Under the pieces are notes generated by a model that worked only from the letters and a program-made list of their open reading frames with translations, was not told the DNA's origin and did not search any database. This document shows, piece after piece, positions 53,518-64,000 of a stretch of DNA of 64,000 bases. Within the stretch, counting starts at the first letter, position 1. Each line of letters begins with the position of its first letter. Location: NCBI GenBank assembly GCA_963575745.1, contig CAUYUJ010002729.1:7501-71500 (forward strand). The letters are read 5' to 3'. Source of the stretch: Prorocentrum cordatum. Lineage: Eukaryota; Sar; Dinophyceae; Prorocentrales; Prorocentraceae. The translations under genes were made by a program, and so were the position numbers.

Positions 53518-54204
53518 ATGAGAGATAGCAAAGCGGAAGCCTTTGTCCTACAACATCAAACACACCGTGTGCGCGCTTCAGCCAGACTGGCAGCGCGCGC
53601 GCGCACGTTCCTGTTCGAGCTGGGGCTACTGGGCGATGGAGAGTTTGTCCCTCCGCATCACTTCGGCAACAAAGGACCACCCGCAATGAGGTGCCAGAAC
53701 ATTGACCGCGAGGCCTACGCATTGGACGCTCGGAGCAGCTTATACATGGCTCAGGAGCTACAACTCGAAGAGAACGTCGTGAACCCTGGGGAGCCTTGTC
53801 GGCTCGTCTGTGATCAACTCGCACGTAGGAGGCGCTGGTGGCCAGGGTCGTGGACCGACACGGCACCCCACGGAGAGGAGACCCTCAGAACGGGCTCCTT
53901 CTCCCGATGCAGTGCCGACCGGCCGATGTTGCCTGGCGGCTGGGAGCGGGACACCACTGCTCGCGGGGGCTCGGCGCAGATCGTGCCCGGCGCGCGCTCG
54001 AGCCGCAGCACTGCTCACGCCTTGTGGGCAGAGTGGTGCCCGGTATCGTTCCCACAGCCCCCCCGCTGGCACGGCTGCCCGCCATCGGCACTCCTCCGCG
54101 CGCGGGTGGCGGCGGGGTGGCCAGTCCCAGCGGTGGGCCAGCAGCGCAACTATGTTTTTCTTGCGCCTTGTCGCCATTTCGTCTCCGCTCCAATGCGTCA
54201 CTAG
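53518..54204 (+). CDS. Hypothetical protein, unrecognised
   Basis: 228 codons from the ATG at 53518. The first 115 residues (AEAFVLQHQTHRVRASARL, REAYALDARSSLYMAQELQL, CRLVCDQLARRRRWWPGSW) have balanced, helix-prone composition; after about 53865 the frame becomes Gly/Arg/Pro-rich and doubtful. No domain, signal peptide or neighbour helps. It could be an exon that ends near 53865. Function unknown. Confidence 0.3.
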   Translation: MRDSKAEAFVLQHQTHRVRASARLAARARTFLFELGLLGDGEFVPPHHFGNKGPPAMRCQNIDREAYALDARSSLYMAQELQLEENVVNPGEPCRLVCDQLARRRRWWPGSWTDTAPHGEETLRTGSFSRCSADRPMLPGGWERDTTARGGSAQIVPGARSSRSTAHALWAEWCPVSFPQPPRWHGCPPSALLRARVAAGWPVPAVGQQRNYVFLAPCRHFVSAPMRH

Positions 54205-54410
54205 CCACGGGGCCTCAACCGCCACCCCCACAGCTCCGGAACCGGGTACTGCGAGGGCTTTGGTTTAGGCCGCACAGTGTCCGTGACCAGCAGCGAAACT
54301 ATGTTCAATGTGCATCTGTGGAGTTCCACCGCGCCTGTCTTGACGAGCGCGCAGGCACATTTCATCCAATGGTTCGCGGCAGCGTGCCGCGGGCCGCCGG
54401 ACCTTGCTCA

Positions 54411-54570
54411 AGGGGCCCTGGGACACACAAAGAAATACACACGAATAAAATGATTCCCCATATTTTCTCATATTGTCTGGGGTTTTGTCTTCCCCCCCAC
54501 TTCCCATATTTCTCCATATTTTCCTGGGGATCGACGAATAATTGTGTCTGTGTGTTTCTTCCCCTCCTGA
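54411..54570 (+). mobile_element. 160-bp MITE, family T, copy 2, with exact 7-bp target duplication
   Basis: Starts AAGGGGCCCTGGGACACAC and ends GTTTCTTCCCCTCCTGA, matching 15874-16034. CTTGCTC flanks it exactly at 54404-54410 and 54571-54577. The region 54205-54403 to its left has no supported gene. Confidence 0.88.
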
Positions 54571-54577
54571 CTTGCTC

Positions 54578-56168
54578 CTGACGCCTGTCGGCCAGTGTGG
54601 TCGCCTTGGCCTGGTCGTCTGTCGGGGGCCTGGCGGGCTGCAACCAGCTGGTCAGTACCAGCCAGGCTCCAGGGTGACGCAGATCGGGTACAGGATGCAG
54701 GCCGAGATGTCGCACAAGTCCTGCTGCTTCACGAAGCGCCTCACAAATCCGAGACGACCATGGACGGGCGCGCATCCAGGATGGCGTTAACGACCAGATG
54801 GGTCGGTGGTGCTCCGCGGCGGGAAGGCGTCGGACAGCTCCTTGACGCCCAGGCCGACGCTCAGGTCGAGCTAGGCGCCGACGCTGTCGCGGCAGGCGCC
54901 GCAGGCATCGTTGAACAGGCGATCGTCTCAAATGAGCTCGTCGTTTGCGCAGGGTCCTGGTCTTGCCCGTGTTGTTCAGGGGGATGGCCGCGCCCTAGAT
55001 CTCCAACTCTGGTCGTCAGAGGCCCCGAGCGACCTTGCGACTCTCGGGCTGCTCGGCCGGCGGTCCGTCTGGAGACAGGGCCCCGCTATCGTACCAGCCG
55101 TCCGTGTGTCCTGACTTGCCAGGGCTCTGTGGTAGCTCTGGGCAGATGCGGCACGTCCGAATACGATCGCACCGCACGCTGCGTAGGCGGCTGTGGCGGC
55201 GCGTGGTCTCAGACGACGTGTCCCAGCAGCTCGTGGCGCGCACTTGCAAGTGCGTGCAGCTGGCCGGGCGTTCGACCCTTGTCGTTCGAAGGGAACGGCG
55301 CCTGTGGGAGTTGCGCACAGTTGGCACGTAGAGCGCGTTTGGCTTAGTCTGGGACCCTTACTTGGAAAGCAGTGCTGCGAAGTACTTGTGGTGCGTGGAT
55401 CTCCCGATCGGAGCCGAAATCACTGCCAGCATGTTGCGCGGTGGGCCGCGAGTGCGCGAACACGTTCTCGAAGCACCAAGGCTGGAGGCGGCGTGGTGTC
55501 ACGCACTGGTTCCAAGGGCGATGCCTCCTTGGAGGGCGCAGGAGCTGATGGGCTAGCTGCCTGCACTGCCGTGCGTGCGCGCGTGACTCGCGATTGTGCT
55601 CGGCTGCTCGGCACATTGAGCGGGCGACCCCTGAAGGCGGACGCCACCTGCCCGGTGCGGTTGTCGTCGGACCTGCCGCTGCTGCCACGCGCTGCACTCA
55701 GGGCCAGCCCGCTGGCGAGAGGTTGCATGCTGGAAATGATCCGGCCACGTGGCTGGCGCCCAGCACCAAGAAGGCTGGCGCTGCAAGGTCGATTGCTACG
55801 GCGGCGCGGAGGCCGCACCCGCGCCTGAAGCACTCACTGTGTGAATCGGTAGTCCCCAGACGAGGTGGTGACAACACCCGCGGTGAGTCTCGGGCGATTT
55901 GGCGTCACCACCCGGTTTGGGGACTCGCGTGCTGTTTCGAGGATGTCTCGAACGCTGGTGGGCCCAGGAGTCACGAGCCTGGCGGGGACCCCGTGCCCCA
56001 GAGCCCGGCGGTGACTTTTGGGGGATCCCAGGTCGCCGCCCGACATGTCACCACCTTCGGGAGCGGCCAAGAGGGGGGGTGTCCAAGAGGGGGGGGGGTG
56101 CAAATCATGACCGGCGGCGTGTGCGCGGCCCCGCGGGGGGGCCAGGGACGCAATGGCATAAGGAGGGG
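54578..56168. other. No supported gene in 1.6 kb
   Basis: GC-rich, non-repetitive. Several overlapping frames of 100-250 codons occur on both strands; none shows a recognised domain. Part may be a decayed gene or LINE fragment too diverged to identify by eye. Confidence 0.45.
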
Positions 56169-56241
56169 CGCCACGAAATCTGGGGAGACATCATGGCCCC
56201 CGCCACGATATCTCCCCAGATTTCATGGCGGGGGCCATGAT
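56169..56241. repeat. Two interlocked inverted repeats (A-B-A'-B')
   Basis: A 56169-56188 pairs with A' 56211-56230 (19 of 20: GAAATCTGGGGAGA against TCTCCCCAGATTTC). B 56190-56205 (ATCATGGCCCCCGCCA) pairs with B' 56226-56241. A' and B' overlap, so only one hairpin can form at a time. Confidence 0.85.
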
Positions 56242-56682
56242 ATCCACCTTCCCCCTAATTAGTCACCACCCCCCTCCTTTCCGCCCCCCGACACCTGGCC
56301 TGGGAGCTCCCGAGCGAGCGCCCCACCGGGCACGGGCGCAGCCCCGAGGGGCGGCCCGAGAGGGGCCCCCCGGGGCGGCCGAGAGGTCCGCGGAGTCTGG
56401 CCGGGGCGCCCCGCGAGAGGGGCCCCCCCGGGAGGGCGGAGGCCCGGCGCCCTGCGGCCCCGCAGGAGGGCCTGCAGGGCAGGCCCTTCGACGTGCCCCC
56501 AGGGAGGCCCCTGGCCCGCGGGGCTCCAAAGAGCCCCCCCAGGGGGCCTCCTCCTCCTCCTCCTCCTCCTCCTCTCTCCTCCTCCTCCTCCTCCTCCTCC
56601 TCCTCCTCCTCCTCCTCTCCTCCTCCTCCTCCTCCAGGGGGGCCCCGCCAGGGGGGCCCACAAGGGGCGTGCGCGCCCAGCC
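56242..56682. repeat. GC-rich spacer and TCC array
   Basis: 56242-56545 is very GC-rich with GGGGCCCCCC words and no recognised gene; 56550-56636 is a TCC array. Confidence 0.75.
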
Positions 56683-56795
56683 GCTGACTGCCCACCAGAC
56701 CACCCCGACCCGACCCGAAGGCCCGAGGTTCGGGCTGAGGGGGGGGGGCGGGTTTCCTGCGCGTTTGTTCCCCATGTTCCCCAACGCCCCCCCCC

Positions 56796-56830
<35 letters not shown>

Positions 56831-56890
56831 GAAATGGAGGGCACATCGGGGCCTTCGGGTTGGGTTGAGGTGGTCTGGTGGGCGGTGAGC
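56683..56890. mobile_element. MITE family A, copy 2, with about 45-bp terminal inverted repeats
   Basis: Left arm from 56683 (CCCACCAGACCACCCCGACC) and right arm to 56890 (GGTGGTCTGGTGGGCGG) pair over about 45 bp with a few mismatches. Interior holds GTTTGTTCCCCATGTTCCC and a CA run at 56801-56827. Same family as 44942-45069 and the half-copy near 9168. Confidence 0.8.
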
Positions 56891-57637
56891 CACCTGCCCG
56901 AGTAGGGCCCCCCAGACCGTGGGACCCGCCTCACGGCACTCGCGCACGCGCAACGCGCACGGTCGAAACAGAGGCGGATCCACGTGCGTGCACGTCCTTC
57001 GTGCGCTCCCGAGCGAGGGCTGCCACGAGGCCCCCCCCCCAGGTCTCCACAGGAGGCGGGCGTGGAGGAAGAGGAGGACCAAACCAGCAAGGGCTACACG
57101 CAAGGAGCACGGCGGGAGGCCGCAGACAGTCGATACGAAATCAGAGGCCGCCCACATCCTCCTCTGGCCGGCGGAACGGCGCAGGCCAATCGAAGCAAGA
57201 CTGGATCTGTAAGAACGCTCAGGGCACGCAGCTCCAAAAAGACGCCGAGCTAGCCCAAGCACTCCCCAAGACGACCCAAGAGAGCCCCACCAAGCAGGTC
57301 CAAGAGAGCCTCTGGCAAGACAGCTCTTGGGGGGGAGGGTGCACAGCGGCCCCAGAGGCCGCCAAGACGAATCGTGCGACTACCAGAGAGAGCAAAGAAG
57401 GGCCCCAAAGGCCGTCAACCAGAGGGCACCAAGAGAGCCCTCAGACAATCCAAAGGGCCATAAAGCAAAGGCCGTGCAGTCATTGCAACCCTTCCACTCA
57501 TCCCTCCTCTCTCCCTCTCTCCCGCCCTCTCTCTCTCTCTCTCTCTCCCTACCCCGTGGCATCCTTCTCTCTCCCTGCCCCCTAACTAACTCATGCGATG
57601 GCCAACCGCGGTCTCAAAAATCCACTGACCCTTCGGC
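56891..57637. other. No supported gene; CCAAGA-type degenerate repeats and a CT run
   Basis: 57240-57480 carries CCAAGACGACCCAAGAGAGC-like words as at 28.1 and 44.2 kb; 57524-57549 is a CT run. No recognised protein. Confidence 0.55.
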
Positions 57638-57662
57638 GTGTATGAGACGCTTTTCCGTTTGA

Positions 57663-57759
<97 letters not shown>

Positions 57760-58320
57760 ACCTCGTCGCCCTCGTCCTCGTCCTCGTCCTCATCGTCGTC
57801 CCGCTCCCCCCCTTTCCCTAAGCCCTCCTCCTCAAGAGATCCAGCCAAACGGAAATCAAAGGACGCCGAAATTGAGTCGAAGGAGCCCTTCCGTTCTGCC
57901 GGAAGTGGGGGAGGTCCCGAGGGGGGTCCCCAGGGGGGAGTCCAGAGGAGGGTCCCGAGGGGGGTCCCGAGGGGCGTCCCGAGGGGTGTCCCGGGGGTGT
58001 CCCGGGGGAGTCCCGGGTGAGTCCCCCCTGCGGAGAAGGGGCACGGGGGGGTCATCTCACTGCCGACTGGGGAGCTCCGGACCCCTCTCCCCGCGCCTCG
58101 GCCCCGGCCCCCGGTCAGGACCCCACCCCCAGCCCCGCGGCCCCGGCCCCGGCCCCGCAGAGTCCCAGAGGGGCTCCCAGTGAGCCACAAGAAGGGCTCC
58201 AGAGCGTCAGCGTCGTCGCCGCCGCCGCCGCCGCCGCCGTCGTCGTCGTCCCCCTTCAGGGTCGGCGGCGCTGGCCGTTGGGCCTCCTTCACTCGAAAGG
58301 GGTCTGATGACGTGCCGTCG
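57638..58320 (+). repeat. Repeat R second locus with CGT array
   Basis: TTCGGCGTGTATGAGACGC-TTTTCCGTTTGAGTC matches the start of the insertion at 43288. A GTC/GTCCTC array (57662-57800) follows, then the CCTCCTCAAGAGATCCAGCC and GGGGTCCCGAGGGG parts. Confidence 0.7.
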
Positions 58321-59285
58321 GCCATGCGAGAAGCGGGAGGGGGGGACCGACGGCGGCAGCAGCAGCAGCGCTTGCTTTCTGACGTCCGCTGTGCGCGGGC
58401 GCACGCCTGCAGAGGCAGGGGCCCCCTCCGACCACGGCCGCGGCCCTGCACCGGCAAGAGGCCCCCCGGGGCGCACGCCTCGAGGGGGCCAGGCCCGGGG
58501 GGAGAGGGCCGCGCGCCGCTCCGACGGAGCGCCTCCCTGCTGCCGTGCAGAGAGCGCTGGAGCGCCGGGGCGCGGCGCGCGAGAACGGGGCCCGCGGCCC
58601 CAGTGGGGGCGGGCAAAGACGTGCGGCGCGCCGCCCTGAGAGGGGTTCGGGAGGCGCTCGTCGCACGAACTGAGTACTCCCGCGCTCGGAGGGCATCCAC
58701 CAGGCGCGCGGGGATCACAAAAAACTGAGGGCGGAGTGCGTTGGCATGGTGGTAGCCGTGCGTCCTACGTCAAATAATGCGCTGCTGCTCTGGGAAGTCT
58801 GGATCGCTGCTCTCGATGGGCGAGCGCCTGCGTCGCCCCAAAAATCGCGACCGAGCACGAACGGGGCGAAAAAGCGTGGCGCAGCCGATGCTGCAAGGCA
58901 GCTGCTATTATTGGCCGCACGAAGGAGAGCAAGCGGCGCAAATTACTCCGGATCTGAAGGGCAACACTAGAGGGGACCAGCTCCGGCGGGGGACACGTCG
59001 ACTTGGAGTGGGCGGTACATCACGCCGATAGATCGGCGATGGGCCACCGGCTGCGAAGCCGAGCGGTCCTGAACGGGGTGGGCTATCGGGCCCCCATCGG
59101 CGATGAACGGGCGCTCGGGGGTCGATGCGTCCCACTCTGAGCTCAGGACCCCCTGCTAACGCTGCCCCTGAGGATCCAACGTCGTCGTCGTCGTCGTCGC
59201 CGCCGCCGTCGTCGTCGTCCCCCTTCAGGGTCGGCGGCGCTGGCCGTTGGGCCTCCTTCACTCGAAAGGGGTCTGATGACGTGCC
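58251..59285 (+). repeat. 67-bp direct repeats at 58251-58317 and 59219-59285
   Basis: CCCCCTTCAGGGTCGGCGGC, GGCCTCCTTCACTCGAAAGG and GTCTGATGACGTGCCG are identical in both, each preceded by a GTC/GCC triplet array. The 900 bp between (58318-59218) hold no supported gene. Confidence 0.9.
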
Positions 59286-59602
59286 GGTGCAGAGCAAGCG
59301 GATGGTGCCGCTCTGAGCAAACGTGCTTAGGAGCCCGCAGCGGCTGTCGCCCAGCGCTCCCGCGTCCTCGCGCTCCGTTCGAGCTGCGGCGGCCCGGGAG
59401 CAGCAGGCGAAAGTGTAAAAAACGAGAGGGGAGCCCACGAGGGCCGCTGCGAAAGTGCAAATATTTACCGGCCTGGAACATATCCCTATCCCCATGCTGG
59501 GCATCTCCTCATCACGATGCCAATCTTAGGGATTCCCTTATCTTTTGGGGGCGAATTCCTAAGATTGTCATCGCCTTTTGGCGTGTCAATCTTAGGTAGG
59601 AA

Positions 59603-59759
59603 GGCGCCAACTATACACCAACACCGATCCTGGCCCAGGATCACCCTGGGCCCAGGATCGGTGTATACGCCCTCCTGCCTTGCGCAAGAAGGTATATACA
59701 CCGATCCTGGGCCCAGGGTGATCCTGGGCCAGGATCGGTGTTGGTGTATAGCTGGCGCC
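59603..59759. repeat. Inverted repeat with 65-bp arms and palindromic sub-repeats
   Basis: Arms 59603-59667 and 59695-59759 are complementary with one mismatch seen (near 59610/59752). Each arm contains CACCGATCCTGG and GGGCCCAGGATCGG; the 27-bp centre includes the palindrome CTTGCGCAAG (59679-59688). The whole can extrude as a cruciform. 59286-59602 on the left has no supported gene. Confidence 0.93.
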
Positions 59760-60206
59760 CTCCGATTAGGGATAGGGATACGTTCGAGGCTGGTAAATTA
59801 CGGCCAAAACTACACGCAGGAGCTGCCCGGTGCAGGAACGCCCCGCGCGCTTCCCGGGGGCCGCGGGGGCGGGCCGGGCTCGAGCGCGCAGCCGGTGCTG
59901 GGGCCACCCTCTGCGAGAGGTCACGCTCACGCGCAGCCCGCACGCAAGGGCTCCCAACTTCGCACTTCGCGCTGCGCGAGGCGCGAAGTGTGCGGATAAC
60001 CTCGCGCTCTCGCGCCGCCTCCCAGGGAGGAAGAGCAGGGCGAAGAGGAGTCGGAGCCGAACCGCGAAGCGCGAAGCGCGAATCACTTCGCGCCCTCGAG
60101 GGCGCCCTTGGTACGAGAGGGGGCCCGCGAACACCGCTGGTCGTCGCACCGGTCGCACGCTCGGCAGCAGCAAATCGCCTGCGCACGGAGCACCAGAGTG
60201 AACCCG
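59760..60206. other. No supported gene
   Basis: GC-rich with repeated GCGCGAAGCGCGAA words near 59970-60085. No recognised protein. Confidence 0.5.
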
Positions 60207-60454
60207 GCGCGGCCCCAGTGAGGAGGGGGAGAAAGCTTCCCGAGTAAGTTGAAGGGGCCCCAGGACACACAAACAAATACACACAAATAAAAAGATGCCC
60301 CATATTTTCCTGTATGTTCTGGGTTTTTGTCTTCCCCCCCACTTCCCATATTTTCCATATTTTCCTGGGAATCGACGATTAATTGTGTTTGTGTTGTTTC
60401 CCCTCCTGGCTGGCGCGACCCCAGTGAGGAGGGAGAGAGAGCTTCCCGAGTAAG
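60207..60454 (+). mobile_element. MITE family T, copy 3, between 43-bp direct repeats
   Basis: Body 60252-60408 matches 15874-16034 and 54411-54570. It is flanked by longer direct repeats (CCCCAGTGAGGAGGG-GAGA-AGCTTCCCGAGTAAGT at about 60207-60250 and 60412-60454) rather than the 7-bp duplication of the other copies. Confidence 0.82.
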
Positions 60455-60469
60455 TGACTGAGAAAGGAA

Positions 60470-60735
60470 GGCATTGCTTGGCATTGCGCTGCGGTGCTTG
60501 GCACTGCTCGGAATGGCTTGGCAGTGTCCAGTAGTTCCTGGCGCTGCGTGGCAGTGTCTTGCAACTGCTCGGCCTTACTCTGCTGCGCTGCAATGCTTGG
60601 CACTGCTTGGCATTGCTTGGCATTGCTTGGTATTGTGTTGCACGGTTGGGCGTGCTTCGCATTGCTTGGCATTGCTGGGCATGTGTTTGCACTGTTTGGC
60701 ACTACTTGGCATCGCTTGGCATCGCTTGGCAATCC
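60470..60735 (+). repeat. GCTTGGCATT minisatellite, locus 2
   Basis: Same degenerate 10- to 11-bp unit as 28501-28872, just upstream of the 90-bp satellite. Confidence 0.88.
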
Positions 60736-60835
60736 AGGGAACGCCTCTTCAAAGCCAGACAAAAAAAAAGAACCTGAGAAACCTGAGGACCTCGAGGAAC
60801 CCGTAGAAGGCCGGCGTTTCAAAAATTCAGCTGGC

Positions 60836-63170
60836 GAAAGATCCAACCATATGCAGTTGTGAGCACCGTCGTTGTATGTACCGCATTCGGTGGAGCTACC
60901 GATCGGCCAAGAAACGTATGAAGGGTGTGCCAAAATGGGTGCGGTGGGCGGGCGCATGCGAACGCAGCCACTGGGGCCGTCGGTGAAGCTCCCTACGGGG
61001 CCATGAAACATGCGGAGGGTGTGCTCAAATTAGTGCGGTGGACGCATGCGAACGCAGCCGTTAGGGCCGTCGGTGGAGCTCCCCATGGGGCCGCGAAGCG
61101 TGCGAGGGGTGTGCCAAAATGGGTGCGGCGGGCGCATGCGAACGCAACCACTGGGGCCGCCGGTGGAGCCCCTTCCGATGGGGGCCACGAGGCGCGTGGT
61201 GTGCCAACGTGGGTGCCGTGGGGCCGTCGGTGGAGCTCCCTATGGGGCCACGAAACGCGCGAGAGGTGTGCCACACTGGGCGCGGTGGACGCATGCGAAC
61301 TCTGGCATGTGGGGCGTCGGTGGAGCTCCCTGGTGGGCCACGGAACGTGCGAGAGGTGCGCCAAAAGTGGTGCGGTGGACGCATGCGAACGCAACCAGTG
61401 AGGCCGCCTGTAGAGCCCCCTTTGGGGCCAGGAAGCATGCACGGGGTGCGCCAAAATAGAAATGGTAGGCGCGTGCGAACGCAGCCACTGGGGCCCTTCG
61501 GTGGAGCTCCCTATGGGGCCACGAAGCGAGTGATGTGCCGAAATAGACGCGGTGGGCACATGCGAACGCAGCCACTGGCGCCGTCGGTGGAGCTCCCTAT
61601 GGGGCCACGATGCGTGTGATGGGTGTGCCTAAGTGGGCGCGGTGGGCGCATGCGAACGCAGCCACTGGGGCCACGAATCGCGCGAGAGCTTTACCAAATT
61701 GGGCGCGGTGGGCGCATGCGAACTCTGGCATGTGGGGGAGCCCCCCTATGGGGGCACGAAACGTGTGAGGGAGTGCCAAAATGGGCGCGGCGGGCGCTTG
61801 CGGACGCAGCCACTGGGGCCGTCGGTGGGGCTCCCTATGGGATCGCGAAACGTGCGCAGGGTGTACCAAAATGAGCGCGGTGGGCGCATGCGGACGCAGC
61901 CATTGTGGCCGTCGGTGGAGCTCCCTATGGGGCCACGAAACGTGTGAGCGGTGCTCCCCATGGGGCCATGAAGGGCGTGTGTGCCAGTATGCGCCACTGG
62001 GGCCGTGGGTGGAGCTCCCTTACGCGGCCATGAAGCGCGCGAGGGGTGTGCCAAAATGGGCGCGGCGGGCGCATGCGAACGCAACCAGTGAGGCCGCCTG
62101 TGGAGCCCCCTTATGTGGCCACGAAGCGCGTGAGCGGTGTGCGAACATGGATGCGATAGGCGCATGCGAACGCAGCCACTGGGGCCACCAGTGGAGCCCC
62201 TCTGATGGGCCCGCCGGCGGAACTCCCTTACGCGGCCATGAAGCGCGAGAGGGGTGTACCGAAATAGACGCGGTGGGCGCATGCGAACGCAACCACTGGG
62301 GCCGTCGGTGGAGCTTCCTATGGGGCCGCGAAACGTGTGCGGGCTGTGCCAGAAATGGGTGCGGTGGGCGCGTGCGAACGCACCCAGTGGGCCCCTCGGT
62401 GGAGCTCCCTTTTGGACCACGAAACGTGTGCGGGGTGTGCAAAGAATTGCGCGGTGGGCGCATGCCAACGCTGGCATGTGGACCTTCGGTGGAGCTTTTC
62501 ATGGGGCCGCGAAACGTGTGAAGGGTGTTACAAAACTGGGTGCGGTGGGCGCGTGCGAACGCTGGCATGTGGACCTTCGGTGGAGCTCCCTGTGGGGCAC
62601 GAAACGAGTAAAGGGTGTGCCAACATGGGTGCGATGCGCGCATGCGAACGCAGCCATTGGGGCCGTCGGAAGATTTCCCTACGAGGCCACGAAACGTGTG
62701 AGAAGAGTGCCAAAATTCGCGCGGCTGGCGCATGCGGACGCAGCCAGTGTGGCCGTCGGTGGAGTTTCCTATGGGGTCTCGAAACGTGCGCGGGGTATGC
62801 CCACATGGGCGCGATGGGCGTATGCGAACGTAGCCACTGCGGCCGTCGGTGGGGCTCCTTGTGGGGCCACGAATCGTGTGCGGGGTGTACCGAAATAGGC
62901 GCGGTGGGCGCATGCGAACGCAACCACTGGGGACCTCGGTGGAGCTTCCTATGGGGCCTCGAACCGCGCGACTGGTGTGCCAAAATTTGTGCGGTGGGCG
63001 CATGCGAACGCAACGATTAGGGCCGTCGGTGAAGCTCCCTGTGGGGCCACGAAACGTGTGAGGCATGTACCAAAATGGGCGCGGTGGGCGCGTCCGATTG
63101 CTAGCATGCAGACCTTCGGTGGAGCTCCCTATGGGGCCTCGAAACGTGTGAGGGATGTGCCGAAACATGT
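60836..63170 (+). repeat. 90-bp satellite array, about 25 copies (second locus)
   Basis: Monomer includes GGTGGGCGCATGCGAACGCA, GCCACTGGGGCCGTCGGTGG, AGCTCCCTATGGGGCCACG and AAACGTGTGAGGGGTGTGCC. Start points repeat every 90 bp, with some shortened units (67, 86). Because 90 is a multiple of three, long frames stay open on both strands (up to 384 codons), encoding imperfect 30-residue repeats; I do not regard these as genes. The leader TGGCGAAAGATCCAACC with GCAGTTGTGAG matches that of the array at 1 kb. Confidence 0.93.
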
Positions 63171-64000
63171 GCATGCGGGGGGCACAGGCAAGGACGGGGA
63201 CAAGGGAGGAGGAAGGGGTGGAGGAAGGAGAAGAGAGACGCGGGGCGTTGTTTCTTCAAAACGAATACCCAAATCCACAGGATGGCTGAGAACAATACAG
63301 CAGAACAATACACAACAATAACAACAAAAGGCAACCTGAGGAACGCCGGCCGACGCCGGCCGAAGACCCACCGGTTCTTCAAAAGCAAACGTTGCAACAG
63401 TGAGCTTGTACCAGAATATACTGTGCGATCTAGGTGGAGCAATCAAGTGGTGCAGTCTGCGTGGTGCAATATTCGTTGTGCCGTATATGGGTTGCGCAAT
63501 CTACGTGGTGCAATATATGCGGTGCAATTCGCCCTGCCGAACTTGAGGTTGCCAACTCCGTTGCTCGTGCAATCATCCCACCCACCCACAAACCCGCAAC
63601 CCGGTTTGCAAAACCCATGCGGCGGCGATTGCCATGATGGCGCTGGCTGGCGCATTGCTGCGGCCGCGATGGCGCTGACCGCTGGGCACTTCCCAGCGCG
63701 TCTCGCAGGCCACGCTGACGCGCGGGCAACTCAGTTCTAGTCGGTGGCTCAGGCGGGCGCGGCATCATGGCGACGTCGACACTAGCACACACGATGGTGA
63801 TAGTAGCGATGTTGGTGACGACGATGACGATAACAGGCCAATGACGATGCCGATGCTGATCACGCCGATGAAGATGACGAGGTCCTCGCGTCGGTGATGA
63901 AGGTTTTGGAAGGATTTCGACATGCGCGCGCGGTCGACGCGCACGAGTGGCCCGCATGGTACTATGTGACAGGGATCGTGCCCCCCAGCACGCTCGCAAA
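63171..64000. other. No supported gene; GTGCAAT-rich patch
   Basis: 63425-63530 has repeated GTGGTGCA/GTGCAAT words; the rest is mixed, with ACGATGACGATG-like triplets at 63810-63880. No recognised protein to the window end. Confidence 0.5.

Noticed and set aside
56255-57262. 335-codon minus-strand frame across the 56.3-57.2 kb region
   Set aside because: It crosses a TCC array and MITE copy A, with Gly/Arg/Pro-rich composition from high GC; no domain.
60836-63170. CRISPR-like array of regular repeats
   Set aside because: Repeats are adjacent 90-bp monomers without unique spacers, in a eukaryotic context with no cas genes.
62020-63174. 384-codon minus-strand frame with 30-residue repeats
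   Set aside because: It is the 90-bp satellite read in frame; comparable frames exist on the other strand and the repeats show no protein-level conservation beyond the DNA.

Overview
The window looks like nuclear DNA of a dinoflagellate, species not determinable. The evidence is a GC-rich background crowded with trinucleotide arrays, three decayed non-LTR retrotransposons of a type I recognise from dinoflagellate genomes (endonuclease or C-terminal nuclease, RT, and in one a VKAHQ-type RNase H), one Ty1/copia-type LTR element, and sequence stretches matching part of the dinoflagellate spliced leader (SL). No rRNA, tRNA, CRISPR array or bacterial operon is visible. Most long open frames here are artefacts of 3-bp and 90-bp repeats.

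Layout. 0-2.5 kb: CAT/GAT arrays and a short piece of a 90-bp satellite. 3.06-4.01 kb: the only convincing host-type gene, an intronless SGNH/GDSL hydrolase on the minus strand. 4.3-5.2 kb: foldback elements and hairpins. 5.3-12 kb: TCC-type arrays and dispersed repeats. 12.0-12.2 kb: a palindrome cluster. 12.5-13.9 kb: LINE remnant 1 (minus). 13.9-20.7 kb: microsatellites, large palindromes and a MITE. 21.1-22.6 kb: LINE remnant 2 (minus). 22.8-27.2 kb: a composite repeat unit present about three times, with a 100-N gap. 28.5-30.2 kb: minisatellite, dispersed repeats and a MITE.

30.24-40.99 kb is the centrepiece: a 10,753-bp Ty1/copia-type retrotransposon on the minus strand. It has 175-bp LTRs (one difference), a 5-bp target duplication CCTCC, a primer-binding site like an initiator-Met tRNA end, and a polypurine tract. 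It encodes Gag-protease, then Pol (integrase, a cytosine-methyltransferase-like insert, RT, RNase H), then a third 776-codon ORF with an N-terminal helical region, a proline-rich linker and an RRM-like fold. Gag and Pol are offset by +1 with a 55-nt overlap. Pol is interrupted by one in-frame TGA and one frameshift, and a single in-frame TGA separates Pol from ORF3. The LTR carries an 11-nt match to the 3' end of the dinoflagellate SL.

41-64 kb: duplicated GCTAT-rich units; LINE remnant 3 (plus, about 42.6-50.06 kb: endonuclease, RT, RNase H, broken by a repeat insertion and a CAC array); several small inverted-repeat elements, some with target duplications; a 65-bp-arm perfect-type inverted repeat at 59.6 kb; and a large 90-bp satellite array (60.84-63.17 kb) related to the one at 1 kb. 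TCC-type arrays recur at the junctions between repeat modules and are the insertion site of the LTR element.
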